A model generated the notes under the pieces. It had not been told where the DNA came from and searched no databases. It saw only the letters and a list, made by a program, of their open reading frames with translations. DNA of 5,373 nucleotides from Lachnospiraceae bacterium (GTDB taxonomy: Bacteria; Bacillota; Clostridia; Lachnospirales; Lachnospiraceae), in contig JAFUXY010000143.1 of assembly GCA_017477005.1 (NCBI GenBank), positions 1 through 5,373 on the forward strand. Reading direction: 5' to 3'. Made by a program: the position numbers and the translations under genes. Positions 1 to 5,373 of the stretch are shown in pieces (within the stretch, counting starts at the first letter, position 1; every line of letters starts with the position of its first letter).

Positions 1-408
1 ATTGGAAATGGATTTTTCTACAAAATACTCGACCACGTCGTCCGGATAAGGCTTGTATCCCAAAATATTCTGTCCGCGGAACAGCATCTGCAGCTTGGTC
101 TTCTTGAAGCCAGCCCTGAGCTTTCTAAGACGCTCCCAAGGATCCTCTTTCAAAAATCGAAGACAGGCATCAAAGGTCGCGCCTCCCCAGCACTCCACCG
201 CATGGTAGCCAATTTCATCCATCTTGTCGACGATCCCGAGCATCTGATCCGTCGTCATCCTCGTCGCGATCAGAGATTGATGCGCGTCTCTCAAAATAGT
301 CTCGGTAATCTTGACCGGTCTTTTGGTCGCTTTCGGATCGCTGCCCGCATCCGGCTTTGTATTCATATCCTGTTTATTATTTGTGTCCGGCTTTTTATTC
401 TTCGCCAT
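1..408 (-). CDS. oadA: Oxaloacetate decarboxylase alpha / pyruvate carboxylase subunit B-type carboxyltransferase, N-terminal part
   Basis: This is the first 136 codons of an OadA/PycB/transcarboxylase 5S-type carboxyltransferase; the rest lies beyond the left edge. The family uses a metal-dependent TIM barrel to move a carboxyl group between oxaloacetate/pyruvate and carrier-bound biotin. The signature [18 protein letters not shown] lies at residues 34-51, with D41 the expected metal ligand and Q44 in the active site. It is followed by [20 protein letters not shown] (72-91) and [20 protein letters not shown] (105-124). The ATG at 408 has GGGAGGT ten bases upstream. Residues 1-31 form a polar, Lys/Asn/Asp-rich extension that most relatives lack, as they usually start a few residues before KITET; a later ATG at residue 15 has only a weak ribosome site. 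The gene lies 105 bases after the beta-subunit gene and is probably the last or a late gene of the same operon. Whether a C-terminal biotin domain exists cannot be seen here; the separate carrier gene makes it unnecessary. Confidence 0.95.
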   Translation of the reverse strand, partial: MAKNKKPDTNNKQDMNTKPDAGSDPKATKRPVKITETILRDAHQSLIATRMTTDQMLGIVDKMDEIGYHAVECWGGATFDACLRFLKEDPWERLRKLRAGFKKTKLQMLFRGQNILGYKPYPDDVVEYFVEKSISN

Positions 409-418
409 ATGCCTATCT

Positions 419-425
419 ACCTCCC
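419..425 (-). promoter_or_regulatory. Ribosome binding site of oadA
   Basis: GGGAGGT on the minus strand, 10 bases before the ATG at 408. It supports the longer start that includes the polar N-terminal extension rather than the internal ATG at codon 15. Confidence 0.7.
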
Positions 426-513
426 GTATTTTCACCTCGCATTACCCTGCGTGCATGGTCACTTGAAAGTAAGAACATTTTTGTCCTTCACCATACTGAA
501 CTTGCTCGCAAGG

Positions 514-1662
514 TCACACGCCAAATATCGCCATAAACACACCGGCCGCCACTGCTGTTCCAATGACCCCGGCCACATTTGGTCCCATCGCATGCATCAA
601 AAGGAAGTTGGTCGGATCCTCCTCCGCTCCCACCTTTTGCGCCACACGCGCGGACATAGGTACCGCCGACACACCGGCCGCTCCGATCAGAGGATTGATC
701 TTTCCGCCCGTCAAGAAGCACAACAGCTTTCCAAACCATACGCCCGCCGCCGTACCAAAGGCAAAGGCTGCAAGCCCTAGTCCCACGATTTTCAGCGTAT
801 CCGTGTTCAAAAAGGCCTCCGCGCTCGTGGACGCACCTACGGACGTACCGAGCAGGATTACGACGATATACATCAACGCATTACTCGCCGTTTCAGAAAG
901 CTGGCGCACCACGCCGGACTCCCGGAACAGATTCCCCAGCATCAGCATACCGACTAGCGGCGCCGTCGTAGGCAGGATCAAACAGACGACCAAGGTGACA
1001 ACGACAGGGAACAAAATCCGCTCCAGCTTCGACACCGGGCGCAGGTTTTCCATCTTGATTGCCCGCTCCTTCGGCGTCGTAAACAATTTCATAATCGGAG
1101 GCTGAATAATCGGCACCAGGGACATATAGGAATACGCCGCCACTGCGATCGGACCCATCAGGCTTCCCTGCCCCAGCTTTCCTGCCAGGAAGATGGAAGT
1201 CGGACCATCCGCGCCGCCGATGATTGAAATAGCCGCCGCAGCCTTGTCGTTGAAGCCGATCGCCATTGCGATCAAATAAGCCGAAAAAATACCGAACTGC
1301 GCGGCTGCACCGAGCAGGAAGCTGATCGGATTGGCAATCAGCGGACCAAAGTCTGTCATTGCGCCCACGCCCAGGAAAATCAGCGAAGGCAAAATCGACC
1401 ATTCGTCCAAGGTATAAAAATAATAGAGCATCCCGCCGACGCCATTGGCGCTTTCCTCCGGGCTCATCATAATATCCGGATAGATGTTGACGAGCAGCAT
1501 ACCGAACGCAATCGGCACCAGAAGAAGCGGTTCAAAATCCCAGCGTATGGCCAAATACAGAAAGAAACAGGCTACGGCGATCATGAAGAAATTGCCAACC
1601 GTCAGGTTGAAAAACGCTGTCTGATGCACCAGATTGGTCAGCGTCTCTGTAATATAATTCAT
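514..1662 (-). CDS. oadB: Na+-translocating decarboxylase beta subunit (OadB/GcdB/MmdB family)
   Basis: This 382-residue polytopic membrane protein catalyses decarboxylation of carboxybiotin coupled to Na+ export. Its length fits the shorter GcdB/MmdB type (about 370-385) better than the roughly 430-residue enterobacterial OadB. Hydrophobic segments run throughout, for example 23-40, 45-60, 113-135, 215-243, 262-280 and 293-318. The hallmark IIGGADGPTSIFLAGKL is at 147-163 with D152, the counterpart of the Na+-binding Asp203 of Klebsiella OadB. YSYMSLVPIIQPPIM is at 177-191. GGKINPLIGAAGVSAVPMSAR (319-339) carries N323, G327, S332 and R339, which match Klebsiella N373, G377, S382 and R389 at a constant offset of 50. 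The C-terminal part has the conserved HAMGPNVAGVIGTAVAAG. The gene starts 12 bases after the biotin carrier gene, with AAGGAG six bases before its ATG. All ion-path residues that I can recall are intact, so it should be an active pump; the substrate is set by the partner carboxyltransferase. Confidence 0.96.
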   Translation of the reverse strand: MNYITETLTNLVHQTAFFNLTVGNFFMIAVACFFLYLAIRWDFEPLLLVPIAFGMLLVNIYPDIMMSPEESANGVGGMLYYFYTLDEWSILPSLIFLGVGAMTDFGPLIANPISFLLGAAAQFGIFSAYLIAMAIGFNDKAAAAISIIGGADGPTSIFLAGKLGQGSLMGPIAVAAYSYMSLVPIIQPPIMKLFTTPKERAIKMENLRPVSKLERILFPVVVTLVVCLILPTTAPLVGMLMLGNLFRESGVVRQLSETASNALMYIVVILLGTSVGASTSAEAFLNTDTLKIVGLGLAAFAFGTAAGVWFGKLLCFLTGGKINPLIGAAGVSAVPMSARVAQKVGAEEDPTNFLLMHAMGPNVAGVIGTAVAAGVFMAIFGV

Positions 1663-1674
1663 CTGTATCTCCTT

Positions 1675-2028
1675 TTAATCCATAGTCGCCAACAGATCAC
1701 CCGCATCGACAGACTGTCCCTCCGACACCTCGATAGATACGATCACACCATCCTTGGGCGCCACCACCGGGGTTTCCATCTTCATGACCTCCAGAACCAC
1801 GACGGTCTGCCCTTTCTTGACCTGTGTGCCAACCGGCGCTTCAACACGGAACACCTTTCCGGCTGCGCCCGCCTCGATCGAGATAGAGCCGCCCTCATCT
1901 CCACTGCTGACCGGAGCAGCCGGTGCTGCAACCGGGGTCGTCGCCGTAGAAACGATGGACCCTCCACCCCGCTCTTCGACCACCACGTCATAATTCTTGC
2001 CATTCACGGTAATAATATACTCTTTCAT
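1675..2028 (-). CDS. Biotin carrier protein (biotin/lipoyl attachment domain) of the decarboxylase complex
   Basis: This 117-residue protein carries the biotin that shuttles CO2 from the carboxyltransferase to the membrane beta subunit (GcdC/MmdC/transcarboxylase 1.3S type). Residues 1-20 match the short N-terminal segment of these carriers (MKEYIITVNGKNYDVVVEE). An Ala/Pro/Gly-rich flexible linker spans about 21-54, and the biotinyl domain spans about 55-117. The attachment motif is EVMKMET (80-86). K83 is the biotinylated lysine, with 34 residues after it, the usual distance from the C-terminus. The residue before MKM is Val rather than the common bacterial Ala (EAMKM); eukaryotic acetyl-CoA carboxylases also use EVMKM, so it should still be a ligase substrate. 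The ATG at 2028 is preferred because AGGAGG lies eight bases upstream; an in-frame TTG at 2046 would bury that site in the coding region. It lies between oadG and oadB and is the only biotin carrier encoded in the window. Confidence 0.95.
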   Translation of the reverse strand: MKEYIITVNGKNYDVVVEERGGGSIVSTATTPVAAPAAPVSSGDEGGSISIEAGAAGKVFRVEAPVGTQVKKGQTVVVLEVMKMETPVVAPKDGVIVSIEVSEGQSVDAGDLLATMD

Positions 2029-2036
2029 GCCATACT

Positions 2037-2042
2037 CCTCCT
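2037..2042 (-). promoter_or_regulatory. Ribosome binding site of the biotin carrier gene
   Basis: A perfect AGGAGG on the minus strand, eight bases before the ATG at 2028. It decides this start over the in-frame TTG at 2046, which lies upstream of the site. The remaining bases up to the oadG stop at 2092 show no hairpin, promoter or small gene that I can support. Confidence 0.8.
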
Positions 2043-2091
2043 GCAAAAGCCATCGCCTAAATGCTTCCTCTGTCCCTATTCATCTATCCAT

Positions 2092-2388
2092 TCAATACCG
2101 GCGTCGAATCGAACGCACCACGAAATCATCGGTCGATATCTGCTCGCTGGCCGCAATCGCCGCCGCAATCACAGCGACCAATTCTCTTTCATCCTCTGTC
2201 GGCTCCGGAACCAAAAGCCGGATATCCATATACTGCTCCGGCTTGGGATCCGGAGATTCCTTTTTTGAAAATTTTTCGGTCAGATAGGGAACGATCCGAA
2301 AACAATAGATCAAAATCGAGATCAGAGCCAGCATACAAAACACAATGCTGATCCCCATGACCGTATTCATAAGTGCCTGTCCTACCAT
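2092..2388 (-). CDS. oadG: OadG-like small membrane subunit (gamma/delta chain) of the sodium-pump decarboxylase
   Basis: This 98-residue protein has the layout of OadG/GcdD/MmdD subunits. One transmembrane helix lies at about residues 6-30 (TVMGISIVFCMLALISILIY), then a charged, Pro-containing linker at about 39-66. The conserved tail ELVAVIAAAIAAS...FVVRSIRRR occupies 69-97. In the family this subunit anchors the carboxyltransferase to the membrane beta subunit and stabilises the complex; in enterobacterial OadG the C-terminal tail contacts the alpha chain (family knowledge). The start ATG follows AGAGG, which overlaps the stop codon of the preceding carboxyltransferase gene; only 10 bases separate the two genes, which indicates translation from one mRNA. 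The symbol reflects family resemblance; with a CoA-ester carboxyltransferase as partner, mmdD or gcdD would be equally fitting. Confidence 0.92.
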   Translation of the reverse strand: MVGQALMNTVMGISIVFCMLALISILIYCFRIVPYLTEKFSKKESPDPKPEQYMDIRLLVPEPTEDERELVAVIAAAIAASEQISTDDFVVRSIRRRY

Positions 2389-2398
2389 GCTCTACCTC

Positions 2399-3781
2399 TT
2401 ATCTGCAGCCATGCTTTTTCTTCAGATTCAAATCCTTTGTAAACAAGATGCCGAACGCATCGATCAGATATTTTCTGGTGTCCACAAAATTGATGATCCG
2501 GTTTACATATCCATGCCGCGCGGCATTTTGTACGCCGGAATGCTTCTCGGCAAAATCCTTCGCGATCATCCGACGGTCTCCCGGAAGATCCGCCGTCAAA
2601 ATCTGCGCCGCGAGCTTTGCGTCAATGACCTCCATCGAAGCATCCGGATAAGCATAGACCAGATCGGCTCCCAGAGACTTGGGATCCATTGCCAGATAGG
2701 CGCTGCCCTTTGTCTCCTTCAGATACAACCCCACCTTGGGAACGGTGGCCTTTGCGAAAGCCGCCGTCAGCCCCGCCATGGCGCGCGGCAGGCCGCACTC
2801 TGCCTCCTTGGTCGGCTTGTAGCCGGAAACATTGATCAAACTCAGAATCGGTATATCGAACGCATCACAGAACCGCACGAATCCTGCTGCTTTTCTGGCT
2901 CCGCCCGCCGTCAGCACCGGCGCCTTTCCTTCCTCTTCGGATTGGTTGCCGATCACGCCCACCGTGACGCCGCCCATTCGGATAAAGCCGCAGGCCATGC
3001 TCTTGTGTACGCCGTCCCGCACCGGGATGTACAGCGTCTCATCCGAAAGCTCCCTGCAAAAATCGGCAATATTGTCCCGCTTGTTTTCGAGATCCAACAC
3101 GCCCCGATTGAGGTCGTCCGAGCAGCCCGTCACAAGGCCATGCTCCCGATTCGAACCGGGGATCGTGGACAGAAGATTTCGCATCGCCCAAATCACTTCC
3201 AACTCGCTTCCGACGCCGTCCACATTTCCGGCGACCTGGTACTGATACTGCGCCGTCGAAGTGTCCTCGTCCGTATCCGTCAGTGCCTTCGGCGACTGCA
3301 AAAACATCGTCGAGCTGTCCGTCATATAGATGAAATCATTCAGAGACGCAAAGACCGACAACGCGCCGCCGCATTGCCCGAAAATACCAATGATCTGCGG
3401 AACCATACCGGAGGCCTCCGTAGATTTCCGATACAGAGCCGCCATAGACTCCGTCGCGTCAAACGACTCCTGGAAGCGGATGCCCGTGCTGTTCAACAGA
3501 CCGACCACCGGCGCACCCAGACGCATTGCCATATCGTACAAACGTATGATCTTTTGGATGTGCATTTCGCCCATGGAGCCGCCCAGCACATCTGCATCCT
3601 GCGCGTAGATGAATACCACCCCACCGTCGATCAACCCATGACCGGTGATCACGCCATCCGAAGGAGTTCCATTGGCCGTGATGTTGAAATCCGTTTTTCG
3701 AGACGTGATCTCAGCTCCTATTTCCACAAAACTGTGGTCGTCCAACAACGCCTCAATTTTCTCTCTTGCCGAATCTAGCAT
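2399..3781 (-). CDS. CoA-ester type carboxyltransferase (MmdA / acyl-CoA carboxylase beta-like), divergent short form
   Basis: This 460-residue crotonase-fold carboxyltransferase should transfer a carboxyl group between an acyl-CoA and carrier biotin, as MmdA and the transcarboxylase 12S subunit do. The N-terminal half holds AREKIEALLDDHSFVEIG (5-22), GVITGHGLIDG (43-53), QDADVLGGSMGEMHIQKI (61-78) and a GQCGGA first oxyanion region (135-140). The C-terminal half holds VTVGVIGNQ (272-280), GGARKAAGFVRFCDAFDIPIL (293-313), KATVPKVGLYL (344-354) and the second oxyanion region KGSAYLAM (358-365). It is about 50 residues shorter than typical MmdA/PccB, mainly at the N-terminus. It has GSAY in place of GGAY, and EVIDAKLAAQIL in place of the usual VMGxxGA stretch. 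The EELGGA-His segment near 170-185 is not recognisable. The ATG at 3781 has GGAGGG nine bases upstream. It begins the decarboxylase gene set, 65 bases after scpB. The substrate (methylmalonyl-, malonyl- or glutaconyl-CoA) cannot be read from the sequence. Confidence 0.92.
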   Translation of the reverse strand: MLDSAREKIEALLDDHSFVEIGAEITSRKTDFNITANGTPSDGVITGHGLIDGGVVFIYAQDADVLGGSMGEMHIQKIIRLYDMAMRLGAPVVGLLNSTGIRFQESFDATESMAALYRKSTEASGMVPQIIGIFGQCGGALSVFASLNDFIYMTDSSTMFLQSPKALTDTDEDTSTAQYQYQVAGNVDGVGSELEVIWAMRNLLSTIPGSNREHGLVTGCSDDLNRGVLDLENKRDNIADFCRELSDETLYIPVRDGVHKSMACGFIRMGGVTVGVIGNQSEEEGKAPVLTAGGARKAAGFVRFCDAFDIPILSLINVSGYKPTKEAECGLPRAMAGLTAAFAKATVPKVGLYLKETKGSAYLAMDPKSLGADLVYAYPDASMEVIDAKLAAQILTADLPGDRRMIAKDFAEKHSGVQNAARHGYVNRIINFVDTRKYLIDAFGILFTKDLNLKKKHGCR

Positions 3782-3802
3782 AAATCCTATCCCTCCACTT
3801 TA

Positions 3803-3830
3803 GGAACTGTTTATATTCTAAAAACCTCGT
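3803..3830 (-). promoter_or_regulatory. Possible weak promoter between scpB and the decarboxylase genes
   Basis: The AT-rich gap holds TAGAAT and an overlapping TATAAA on the minus strand, both resembling a -10 box. The sequence 16-17 bases upstream has at most four of six matches to TTGACA (TGGATA). A separate promoter for the decarboxylase genes is therefore possible but poorly supported; read-through from the scpAB promoter is the alternative. Confidence 0.2.
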
Positions 3831-3832
3831 GT

Positions 3833-3847
3833 ATCCATTCGATGGAT
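3833..3847 (-). repeat. Short inverted repeat at the scpB stop codon
   Basis: A perfect inverted repeat with 6-base arms (ATCCAT / ATGGAT) and a 3-base loop overlaps the last base of the scpB stop codon. On the minus strand a run of five T follows, but only after an eight-base gap, so it does not have the form of an efficient intrinsic terminator. It may be a weak attenuator, an operator or chance. Confidence 0.35.
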
Positions 3848-4428
3848 CAGCCTGTGACAGCCGAAACCGCCTCGTTCGCTTCCGCCTCCGCCTGCTGCTT
3901 GAATTCCTCGATCTGTACAGGACTGATCGTAGGCAGCTCTTCGATCGAATTGACCCCAAACGTCCGCAAAAACTCCTCTGTCGTGCCAAAGAGCAGCGGT
4001 CGCCCCGGCGCGTCCAATCGCCCCACCTCTTCAATCAAATGATAATCCACTAGCCTCGAGACCACATGCCCGCAGGACACGCCGCGGATCTTTTCGATCT
4101 CGGCCTTCGTGACCGGCTGCTTGTACGCTACGATCGAAAGCGTCTCCAACAGCACGTCTGTCAGTCGGATTTTCTTTGGCTGTTTGGCGATGCGAACCAA
4201 ATATTCGTAAATTTCCGGCGCCGTGCTCATCTGATACGCGTTTTCCAACCGCATGATCCGTATGCCGCGACCGGCGGATTCGTAGCGCGCTGCCATTTCC
4301 TCGAGGATATCCACGACCTCGGACTCCTCCATCTCAAGCGCGGCAGCGATTTTGTCCACCTCCACAGAGTCTCCCATCGCAAACAAAATACCCTCGATGG
4401 CCCGCACCGCTTCTGCACGCTGCATCAT
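3847..4428 (-). CDS. scpB: Segregation and condensation protein B
   Basis: ScpB is the dimeric winged-helix (kite) protein that binds the ScpA kleisin in the SMC-ScpAB condensin and takes part in chromosome compaction and segregation in the cytoplasm. The product is 193 residues, the usual length. The first winged-helix domain (about 1-80) contains AVRAIEGILFAMGDSVEVDKIA (7-28). The second (about 85-165) holds the family signature TLSIVAYKQPVTKAEIEKIRGV (96-117) and EEVGRLDAPGRPLLFGTTEEFLRTFGVNSIEELP (133-166). The acidic, Ala-rich tail is typical. The gene overlaps scpA by one base in TGATG, which indicates translational coupling. GGGGAGG sits seven bases before the ATG at 4428. An in-frame TTG at 4431 and a second ATG at 4425 are less favoured. 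Nothing appears degraded. Confidence 0.97.
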   Translation of the reverse strand: MMQRAEAVRAIEGILFAMGDSVEVDKIAAALEMEESEVVDILEEMAARYESAGRGIRIMRLENAYQMSTAPEIYEYLVRIAKQPKKIRLTDVLLETLSIVAYKQPVTKAEIEKIRGVSCGHVVSRLVDYHLIEEVGRLDAPGRPLLFGTTEEFLRTFGVNSIEELPTISPVQIEEFKQQAEAEANEAVSAVTG

Positions 4429-5186
4429 CAAGCCGCCTCCCCTTGCAAGGATTGAATCTGTATCTCGTCAAAAATCTTTTCCTGCACGATACGGATCGTG
4501 CCATTCTTGATCAGCTCCAACACCGCAAGAAAGGTCACAATAATATCATTTTTGGTGCAATGCTCTTCCAATAATTCCCGAAAGCCAAATCTCTGATGCG
4601 CTACACAGTACTCCGATAAGAATTCCATTTTTTCCTCGAGCGAAACCTCTTCCTTGCGAATGGATCCAAACTTGGAACGAATTGGATCCACCCGCCCCTT
4701 TTCCCGCCGCAACAGCTCTTGAAAAATGCTGTTGAGTTTTTTCAAGGTAATGCCCATCATCAACTCTTCGACATCGACCGGCTGCTCGTAGGACAGCACT
4801 TCCTTGGGAATCGTCGGAAGCTTGTAAAACACCTGATCGGCGTCCATCTGCCGGTCCTTGAGCTCGGAGGAAATGCTTTTGAACATTTTGTACTCCAAAA
4901 GCTGCTGGACAAGCTCTGCCCGCGGATCCTCCTCTTCCTCGTCCTCTTCGGCCTCTCTCGGAAGAAGCATTTTGGATTTGATTGAAAGAAGCGTCGCAGC
5001 CATGACCAGAAACTCGCTCATTTCATCGAGATCCCTGCGTTTCATTTCCTCCACATACGCCATGTACTGGTCTGTGATCTCTACGATCGGTATATCGTAG
5101 ATGTCCACCTGATTCTTGTGGATCAAGTGGAGCAGCAGATCCAGAGGTCCCTCAAACGCTTCCAATTTGACTTGTAATTCCACCAT
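4428..5186 (-). CDS. scpA: Segregation and condensation protein A (kleisin)
   Basis: ScpA is the kleisin that bridges the SMC heads and binds a ScpB dimer in the bacterial condensin. The product is 252 residues, a normal length. The N-terminal SMC-neck-binding region carries FEGPLDLLLHLIHKNQVDIYDIPI (11-34) and DEMSEFLVMAATLLSIKSKMLLP (54-76). A very acidic linker (EAEEDEEEEDPR, 78-89) follows, then a middle part that should wrap around ScpB. The C-terminal winged helix includes KNDIIVTFLAVLELIKNGTIRIVQEKIFDEI (212-242), which caps the SMC head. The ATG at 5186 lies nine bases after AAAGG. A GTG at 5189, six bases after the same site, would add one residue and cannot be excluded. The gene has a clear promoter just upstream and is probably the first gene of its transcript. 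Its stop overlaps the scpB start. Confidence 0.97.
   Translation of the reverse strand: MVELQVKLEAFEGPLDLLLHLIHKNQVDIYDIPIVEITDQYMAYVEEMKRRDLDEMSEFLVMAATLLSIKSKMLLPREAEEDEEEEDPRAELVQQLLEYKMFKSISSELKDRQMDADQVFYKLPTIPKEVLSYEQPVDVEELMMGITLKKLNSIFQELLRREKGRVDPIRSKFGSIRKEEVSLEEKMEFLSEYCVAHQRFGFRELLEEHCTKNDIIVTFLAVLELIKNGTIRIVQEKIFDEIQIQSLQGEAA
4436..4442 (-). promoter_or_regulatory. Ribosome binding site of scpB inside the scpA tail
   Basis: GGGGAGG on the minus strand lies in the last codons of scpA, seven bases before the ATG at 4428. It favours that ATG over the TTG at 4431, which would be only four bases from the site. Confidence 0.7.
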
Positions 5187-5223
5187 CACTATCAGCCTTT
5201 CTGCCTATACATACCAAAACCTA

Positions 5224-5252
5224 AGTATAGTCATTTAAGGGTGGAATTTCAA
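5224..5252 (-). promoter_or_regulatory. Sigma-A type promoter for scpAB
   Basis: On the minus strand, TTGAAA (5252-5247) and TATACT (5229-5224) are separated by exactly 17 bases. Each hexamer matches five of six consensus positions. The expected transcription start is near 5217, giving a leader of about 30 bases before the scpA ATG. This is the best promoter-like sequence in the window and probably also feeds the genes beyond scpB. Confidence 0.75.
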
Positions 5253-5253
5253 G

Positions 5254-5275
5254 AAAAAAACACAAGATTTTGTAT
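5254..5275 (-). terminator. Weak intrinsic terminator after the partial upstream gene
   Basis: Four bases after the stop codon at 5279, the minus strand can form a 6-pair stem (ATACAA with TTGTGT, including one T-G pair) with a 4-base loop, running directly into seven T. The stem is short and AT-rich, so efficiency is doubtful, but its position just before the scpA promoter fits a transcript boundary. Confidence 0.4.
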
Positions 5276-5278
5276 TTC

Positions 5279-5373
5279 TCACAGCTTCGCATACCCATAG
5301 CCGTTCACCATCGCCTCAATCGGAATCCCACGCACGCAATACGGACATTCAAGCTGCGAGAACGTGGAATAGC
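5279..5373 (-). CDS. C-terminal 30 residues of an unidentified protein with a CPYC motif
   Basis: An open frame enters from the right edge and ends at a TGA at 5279-5281. The visible tail reads YSTFSQLECPYCVRG, then IPIEAMVNGYGYAKL. CPYC is a possible metal-binding or redox pair, and GIPIEAMVNGYGY looks like a conserved, ordered C-terminus rather than random frame translation. I do not recognise it firmly. A phosphoribosyltransferase of the orotate type found in some Clostridia, some of which I recall ending in a Cys-pair segment, is one weak possibility. The other two minus-strand frames contain stops within this stretch. Codon use resembles the neighbours. The gene is co-directional with scpA but is separated from it by a candidate terminator and a promoter, so it probably belongs to another transcript. 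Confidence 0.6.
   Translation of the reverse strand, partial: YSTFSQLECPYCVRGIPIEAMVNGYGYAKL

Noticed and set aside
442..477. Eleven-codon minus-strand frame starting at an ATG in the oadB-oadA gap
   Set aside because: It has no ribosome binding site and is too short to distinguish from chance.
501..512. Inverted repeat after oadB as an intrinsic terminator
   Set aside because: The stem is only 4-5 pairs with a 2-4 base loop and no T-tract follows, so it does not have terminator form.
202..780. Plus-strand open frame of 192 codons
   Set aside because: It crosses the antisense of two clear genes (oadA and oadB) and their gap, and its product is an Arg/His-rich sequence with no recognisable domain.
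563..1105. Plus-strand open frame of 180 codons
   Set aside because: It is antisense to the strongly supported oadB gene and has no protein-like pattern or ribosome site.
2029..2046. Longer biotin carrier starting at TTG 2046
   Set aside because: The TTG lies upstream of the perfect AGGAGG that serves the ATG at 2028, so the extra six codons are probably the leader, not protein.
2345..3778. Long plus-strand open frame of 477 codons
   Set aside because: It lies opposite the carboxyltransferase gene, is very rich in Arg and His, shows no family motif, and is explained as the antisense shadow of a GC-biased coding region.
1..5373. Search for CRISPR arrays, tRNAs, insertion sequences, phage or defence genes
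   Set aside because: No regularly spaced repeats, tRNA-like cloverleaf, transposase motif or terminal repeats were seen; the window is densely filled with housekeeping and metabolic genes.

Overview
The window looks like chromosomal DNA from an anaerobic, moderate-GC member of the Bacillota, probably class Clostridia. The evidence is a Firmicutes-type scpAB pair, strong AGGAGG-type ribosome binding sites, and a biotin-dependent sodium-pump decarboxylase cluster typical of fermentative anaerobes. This placement is inferred from gene content; there is no rRNA or other phylogenetic marker. Every supported gene is on the minus strand, so transcription runs from high to low coordinates.

Region by region, in transcription order: (1) 5279-5373, the last 30 residues of an unidentified protein with a CPYC motif, followed by a weak hairpin and T-tract. 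(2) 5224-5252, a near-consensus sigma-A type promoter. (3) 5186-3847, scpA and scpB, which encode the kleisin and winged-helix partners of the SMC chromosome condensin and overlap at TGATG. (4) 3781-1, after a 65-base gap without a convincing terminator, five genes of a membrane decarboxylase system: a CoA-ester type carboxyltransferase, a small OadG-like membrane subunit, a biotin carrier protein, the Na+-translocating beta subunit, and the start of an OadA-type (oxaloacetate/pyruvate) carboxyltransferase, which runs off the left edge.

Working together (family knowledge plus inference): a carboxyltransferase moves CO2 from its substrate onto the biotin of the carrier protein. The beta subunit then decarboxylates carboxybiotin and uses the energy to export Na+, and the OadG-like subunit holds the complex together at the membrane. 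The most notable point is that one biotin carrier and one beta subunit are encoded beside two unrelated carboxyltransferases, one acting on a CoA ester and one on a 2-oxoacid. They could be two alternative inputs to one pump, or could permit transcarboxylation between an acyl-CoA and pyruvate, as in the propionibacterial transcarboxylase. No wholly new system is evident; similar mixed clusters are, from memory, present in other Clostridia, but the biochemical logic deserves a look.
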